A DNA stretch of 64,000 bases from Diadema setosum (taxonomy: Eukaryota; Echinodermata; Echinoidea; Diadematoida; Diadematidae): positions 33,157,041-33,221,040 of the forward strand of contig CM067069.1 in assembly GCA_033980235.1 (NCBI GenBank), given 5' to 3'. This document shows, piece by piece, positions 59,616-64,000 of this stretch; the stretch's first letter is position 1, and each line of letters begins with the position of its first letter. The notes under the pieces were generated by a model. It searched no databases. It saw only the letters and a program-made list of their open reading frames with translations, and was not told the DNA's origin. Made by a program: the position numbers and the translations under genes.

Positions 59616-60293
59616 AACTGTACAGTAGGTCTCTTTGAATATTATTTCTACACTTGCACATGAGAGTTGAAAGGTTTGTTTTGACTAATTTATTACACAA
59701 AATGAGTCATTAAAAAAAAGAATGAAGAGGGATATAGTTTGTATTAAAGCAACAAGATTTATAAGTTAATCACTGTGATTGTTAATCACACTTTGTTATG
59801 TAATGCAAATTCAATATGGATATCAAACAGATCAATTCTTGAGTAATTCAGGGCATTCACAGAGCTCTACAATTGAGTATTTGTGTGGTTCCTGGCAAAC
59901 AGTAGCTACCAAACTTTAGGCATAACCCGAGGCAGCAGCTGTAACCATACTGAAGAGACATTATCAAAGTCATGCTTTTAGAGAAACTGATGGAAATGAC
60001 ATCAAAAAACGAAACGCCAGCTGGAGCGTCGTTTTTGTTCGAATTCTCCCTCACAATGCACAAATGAACCTTTTGTGCTACTTCACTTTCTTAATTATCA
60101 GAATGAAAAAGAAAGGAAAACCTCTTTTCTCTTCTTGCCACCCCCCCCCCACATTCACAGTCCAAAGGGAAAACCCGGCAAACCTATTTCCATCAGGAGA
60201 TGGGGAAGGGGACAAGGGGGGGGGGGATGAGGGAGAATCATTCTGAAATGGTCAACCTCTGTGAAATCAGAATGTAAGCCAAGTTCAGGAGTT
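59616..60293. other. Spacer between inverted MITE copies
   Basis: About 680 bases, AT-rich, with a C run near 60140-60150 and a G run near 60218-60227. No gene seen. Confidence 0.65.
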
Positions 60294-60295
60294 TA

Positions 60296-60680
60296 AAGGG
60301 TGTGTACAGTTCTGGTCGAGGTGAAGATTTAGCTTTTAACGTTTTGCAAGATATTCAGAAACTACTCTATGAGATGTCAAAGAGCTTGTAGTTCTAAGGG
60401 GTATCAAAAGTTTATTCGATGAAAATCGGTTTTGAAATGGCTGAGATATCCAAAAACAAGGTGAAACAAAGATATCCTAATAAAGTTGGGGCATGTCGCC
60501 TTTTATTATTAGCACTTTTTTGGATATCTCAGCCATTTGAAAACCGATTTTCATCAAATAAATGTTGAAGCCTTCTTAAAATTACAAGCTCTTTCATATT
60601 TCATTGGAGGCTTTTCATTATGTCACTTAGGAATGTTCAAAACATGAATCCCTACCTCAACCAGTACTGTACAGTCCCTT
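60296..60680 (-). repeat. Palindromic MITE family B, second subfamily, reverse copy
   Basis: 385 bp between TA dinucleotides (60294-60295, 60681-60682). It is the inverted counterpart of 59228-59613: starts AAGGGTGTGTACAGTTCTGG and ends GTACTGTACAGTCCCTT. The centre contains ATGTCGCCTTTTATTATTAG. Confidence 0.85.
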
Positions 60681-60682
60681 TA

Positions 60683-62839
60683 AAGGCTTGGCCTTACTTC
60701 TCTGTCCTGTAACCACCCAGTTCTACAAAAGAGGTGTTCAAGCATGATGCGCTTCCCATATTGTCCCAAGAAAATAGATTTTCCTCCTTTTTTTTTTCTA
60801 GGACCCTTTCTTGTTACTTATTCGTTCTGTCTGGCTCTTTCTATATCTTTCTGTACCATTTCTTGTAATATATAATTGTGTTATGTTATGTAAAAATAAA
60901 CCTGACATCCCTTTGTTTTGATGATTGGATGATGATCCAAATGTATGGATTAAGTTTGTCTGTGAGGTGTATCTGGTGAGATGCCACATAAGGAAGCATT
61001 ATCATCAAATTAAGCGATTCTAGTGATACTCCAATCATTCCCTTTTAATCTGTGATTTTATTGAACATTTCTGTGAGTTGTACATGAAATTCAAATTTAG
61101 ATTTTCCTTTTTATAATATTATCCAAGACTGGCAAGATTTGTTGGTACTCTTGTTTAGAAGTTCATTTGTGAAATGTAATAATGCTAGGTGTGTCGTTTT
61201 CTATCACAGTGCCATCATCATTGCTATTTTTAAGAGAAATAAGAACAAAAATGCTATGATCTGATCAAATCTATTTGGAAGAATACTTTCATAGTATGTC
61301 GTATCCTTTATCTCCTTTTACCGATCAGTTTGTTGTTTAGAGATTTGGGATCAAAATGTGATTGATATACATGCGCTCTACTTTAACCACTAACATGCCC
61401 CTTGTACTAGACGGAGGCCACGCCTGTAATGTGCATTAACCGCTTGCGACCTCTGCAAAAACAGACCCAACCTCTGTAGTAAGATGCTTGACTGCTCAAC
61501 CCATTTTTTTTGGATTGTCTGTCAGAAGAATTACATGTGAAATTTTGTTTACATTGTGTGATGATTGCCTTTGTTCCTGCTCATACGGTGTCATATGCCC
61601 TTGGTGTTGGTTGCATTCCCTAAATGTGTCTCTCCGAGAAAGGCATGAAAATTAATGTTCTGTTCTTCACTAGTATATCGTTTGATTAGAAATAATCAGA
61701 CTCTCCCGAAATGGTTGCTGAATCAATTGATTTTACCACGTGGAGTTATATGAACTGCATTTGGATTAAAAAAGTGGCAAAAATCCATATTTTGATAAAT
61801 TATAGAAATATAGATGAATGTTACCTCTGTCACTGAATACCGTATATTTCCAAACCTTCTGCCTGTGGGAATGAAAGTTTACAAACACACACTCTCTACT
61901 CTCTCTCTACACCCCGTGCCTTGTGTGATGGGACTGCTGGCTCCCTGCTCTCCCACCATAACGGAGGTCTCTCAAAAGCCCCTTCTCCCCCCCCCCCCCC
62001 CCTTCTTTTTAGGTGTGTTTCTTCCCCCCTTTTTTTTTAGTATCAAAAGTATGAATTAACGCTCTTAAGTCTTATAAACTTCTGAATCTATTTTCGCCCC
62101 TCTCATTACGAGCCTGCATTGGGTATCAACACTAACTGGAAATTTCATTTGAGTTTTACATATATTATGCTCACTAGAGATTTCATTGTATCTTCCACAC
62201 CAACTGTGAAATCGTGCGTGTGATTAACTTGTATTTAACGGGACTCTTCTCCCCCCCCCCCCCTGGCTTTTCCCCAATCATGGTCTCTGAAAAGCTTTGT
62301 CCTTTCAACCGTGAAATGGAAGCAGACAGAGAGGAGGGCCTTGCAGTTATATGTGACAAAGACAGAATCCTGTATTTCCTTTTTTTCCTGTCTCTGTGTG
62401 CATTCCTTTTGTCCTGCATGCTTATTCTTCAGTTGTTTCTTTTTTGTTCTATTTTCTTTCTTTTTGTTCTCATTTGGTATAATCACATGTCAGGTAGCAG
62501 TCGAACAAAGGAGGAACTCCCAGGACATCCTGGGAAAATGAACTCGTGCACACAATACATTTTGGGAGTCTTTCTTGTGTCATTGGTCTCGGCCAATTTA
62601 GCTGGTCTCAATTTTCACAGTGCATTCATAGGAGAAGCGGATGTTGAGGTGGTGTGGATATATTACACGTTGTGGTAGCCTGCGAATACTGTACATACGA
62701 GGATCATTTTCTGCAGGTCTTGCCCCCCTGACGTACACTGTATCGGATGTTTAACGCAGTCACCGAATCTCAAGTTGATGCATTTGACGCGCATTTCGAG
62801 GTAATACTGGCAGAGTGTTGTGATGGGGGCTTTCCATCT
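60683..62839. other. No gene convincingly seen
   Basis: AT-rich DNA with C runs at 61987-62002 and 62251-62263. The frame at 62214-62678 (154 codons) is open because the strand is T-rich and gives Phe/Leu runs. It has no splice framing and is not called. Confidence 0.5.
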
Positions 62840-63134
62840 ACTGTAAAGCACAATATTTTCGCGGCATGAAATTTTTGTGAATTGGAGCCAACAGCCTTTT
62901 CGCGGCATGAAACTTTTGCGAGTTGCCTCTAACATTCACTGCGTATAGTGTACAGCAGCATTAAGTTTTCGCGAATTGGAGCTGGCGGCCTTTTTCGCGG
63001 CATGAAATTTTTGTGAGTTGCCTCTAACATTCAATGCGTATTGTGCAGGCAAGAATTTTCACGTGCATTTTAACTTCACGAATCTTGGCTCTCGCGAAAT
63101 GAAAATGCACGCGAACATTTCTCGTTTTTACAGT
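62840..63134. repeat. ACTGTAAA foldback element with internal tandem duplication
   Basis: Ends TACTGTAAAGCACAATATTT and complement of ACTGTAAAAACGAGAAATG. Inside, CGCGGCATGAAA occurs at 62860, 62901 and 62996, and GTTGCCTCTAACATTCA at 62922 and 63018, giving a unit of about 95 bp. CpG-rich, non-coding. Confidence 0.7.
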
Positions 63135-63561
63135 ATTGACTGCACAGGGATGATGTGGTCTGTAGATTCATACTGCCACTTATAAGGATGATCAAACATC
63201 AGTCACATTGGCAGCCATTCCTCATTGCTATATGTAGCAAAAAAAAAAAAAAAAAAGAAGGTTTTGATGAGCTGTGCCCTTAGTCTTGTTTCCAGACTTT
63301 ATCTGAACCATCTTGATCTCTGTCAGTAGATTTTGGACAGCGATATCACCGGGAAGGTATTTTCTTTTGACTGTTTTATTCAACAACTAGACAGATCTGC
63401 AAGTTCTTGTGATGTTCATTTTATTGCAGAAGTTACCTTAGCTTTGTCTGTTAATCCCTGATAGTCAATTTGGTATTATTCACCCATTGCCATTGAAACT
63501 GCAATTGCAGTAATAATAACAACAATAAGGTGTGAATGCTGTGAATATTTTTTTTTTCCAG
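63135..63561. other. No gene seen
   Basis: AT-rich with an A run (63239-63256); ends with a T run and TTTTTCCAG. Confidence 0.55.
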
Positions 63562-63593
63562 AAATGGCACCCACAGTGTGTTCTCTCTTGGTG
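63562..63593 (+). CDS. Candidate 32-nt microexon (weak)
   Basis: A T-rich acceptor (TTTTTTTTTCCAG) precedes 32 bases that end before GTGAGA, a donor-like sequence. Read in phase 0, as the known exon would require, it is open as KWHPQCVLSW and leaves two bases for the next codon. The open reading over ten codons is easily due to chance, and the segment is 13 kb from the only sure exon. Confidence 0.15.
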
Positions 63594-63736
63594 GTGAGAT
63601 GCAAGCCTTAATTCAAGACTTTATTGCAGTGAATTTAACCAGGACTGCTGCAGTCTTGGGTTAGATATGGATTTATCATTCATTTTATGTTTTTTTTTTG
63701 GGGGGGGTTTTGTCTTTCAAGAAGGTATTTTGAATG

Positions 63737-63804
63737 TCAGAGGGTTTTTACTAAGTTGTTCAGCTACCCATCAGAGGGTTTTTACTAAGTTGTTCAGCTC
63801 CCTT
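63737..63804 (+). repeat. 34-bp tandem duplication
   Basis: TCAGAGGGTTTTTACTAAGT followed by TGTTCAGCT occurs at 63737 and 63771, identical over about 28 bases. Confidence 0.9.
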
Positions 63805-63973
63805 GTGTGATGACATTTAATGGGTTAACCCTTATGGTACGAAGGCGACGTCTATACAGGTTATATTCCAGGATGGGAATGCACAACAAGTATGCTAAGG
63901 TACCCTTGTGGTAGTTGAAGAGTTTATCTGCCAGAACTGCCCAGAAGTTAATCTCTTGATTGCGCAGTTATAT

Positions 63974-64000
63974 ACTGTAAAAGCGGAAATTTTCACGCAT
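63974..64000 (+). repeat. ACTGTAAAA foldback element, left end cut by window
   Basis: ACTGTAAAAGCGGAAATTTT then CACGC matches the left border of the 24911 element. Confidence 0.6.

Noticed and set aside
62214..62678. 154-codon frame with apparent membrane segments
   Set aside because: T-rich DNA gives Phe/Leu runs; a C run crosses its start and there is no splice framing or recognisable domain.

Overview
This is an intron-rich, gene-poor stretch of animal nuclear DNA. There is no operon-like packing, the bulk sequence is AT-rich, and the window is full of small inverted-repeat elements, homopolymer runs and microsatellites. Several abundant repeats (the GCCTCCGCCA element, palindromic TTTAAAGGG elements, ACTGTAAAA foldbacks, tRNA-like SINE units) look like those of marine invertebrate deuterostomes. 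An echinoderm is my best guess, but this is inference from repeat style and not a species identification.

Only one segment is clearly protein coding: a GC- and CpG-rich exon at 49949-50743 on the + strand. It is 265 codons long, in phase 0 at both ends, and bounded by an AG acceptor and an AAG|GTGAGT donor. It encodes a hydrophilic, mostly disordered, Ser/Thr-rich segment with a Thr/Ala tract, an acidic patch, and two basic clusters including RVKFRRSFFKRFS. I do not recognise the family. No other convincing exon is visible, so the flanking DNA is probably long intron. A 32-nt microexon candidate at 63562 is weak.

Region by region: 1-15 kb holds a TIR-element copy cut by the window start, a GGAGAC-rich patch, homopolymer-rich repeats, a GC-rich island with CCAAT boxes (7.2-7.9 kb) and a palindromic MITE. 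From 15.5-17.6 kb come two minisatellites with higher-order periodicity and a pyrimidine tract. From 19.8-30.4 kb there are several TIR elements (TSDs AAAT or TA) and a CpG-richer patch at 23.5-24.1 kb. At 32.3-33.3 kb lies a GCCTCCGCCA repeat carrying direct-repeat AGGTCA motifs. From 34.6-41.75 kb a 31-bp inverted repeat brackets about 7.1 kb of diverged tandem duplications, two tRNA-like units and a cluster of GAACGNACGTAAC motifs. I read this as a possible large non-autonomous transposon. From 42-49.5 kb there are polypurine DNA, a Tc1-like transposase remnant, a perfect 41-bp inverted repeat, a pogo-type MITE and a cluster of TTAA-bounded foldbacks. After the exon come intron-like DNA, a CACGTG-containing CpG-richer patch, a mirrored (AAT)/(ATT) microsatellite, an inverted pair of palindromic MITEs and an ACTGTAAAA foldback.

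No CRISPR array, bacterial-type system, viral gene or rRNA is visible. The interest lies in repeat architecture, in transposon-supplied candidate regulatory motifs, and in one unassigned exon.
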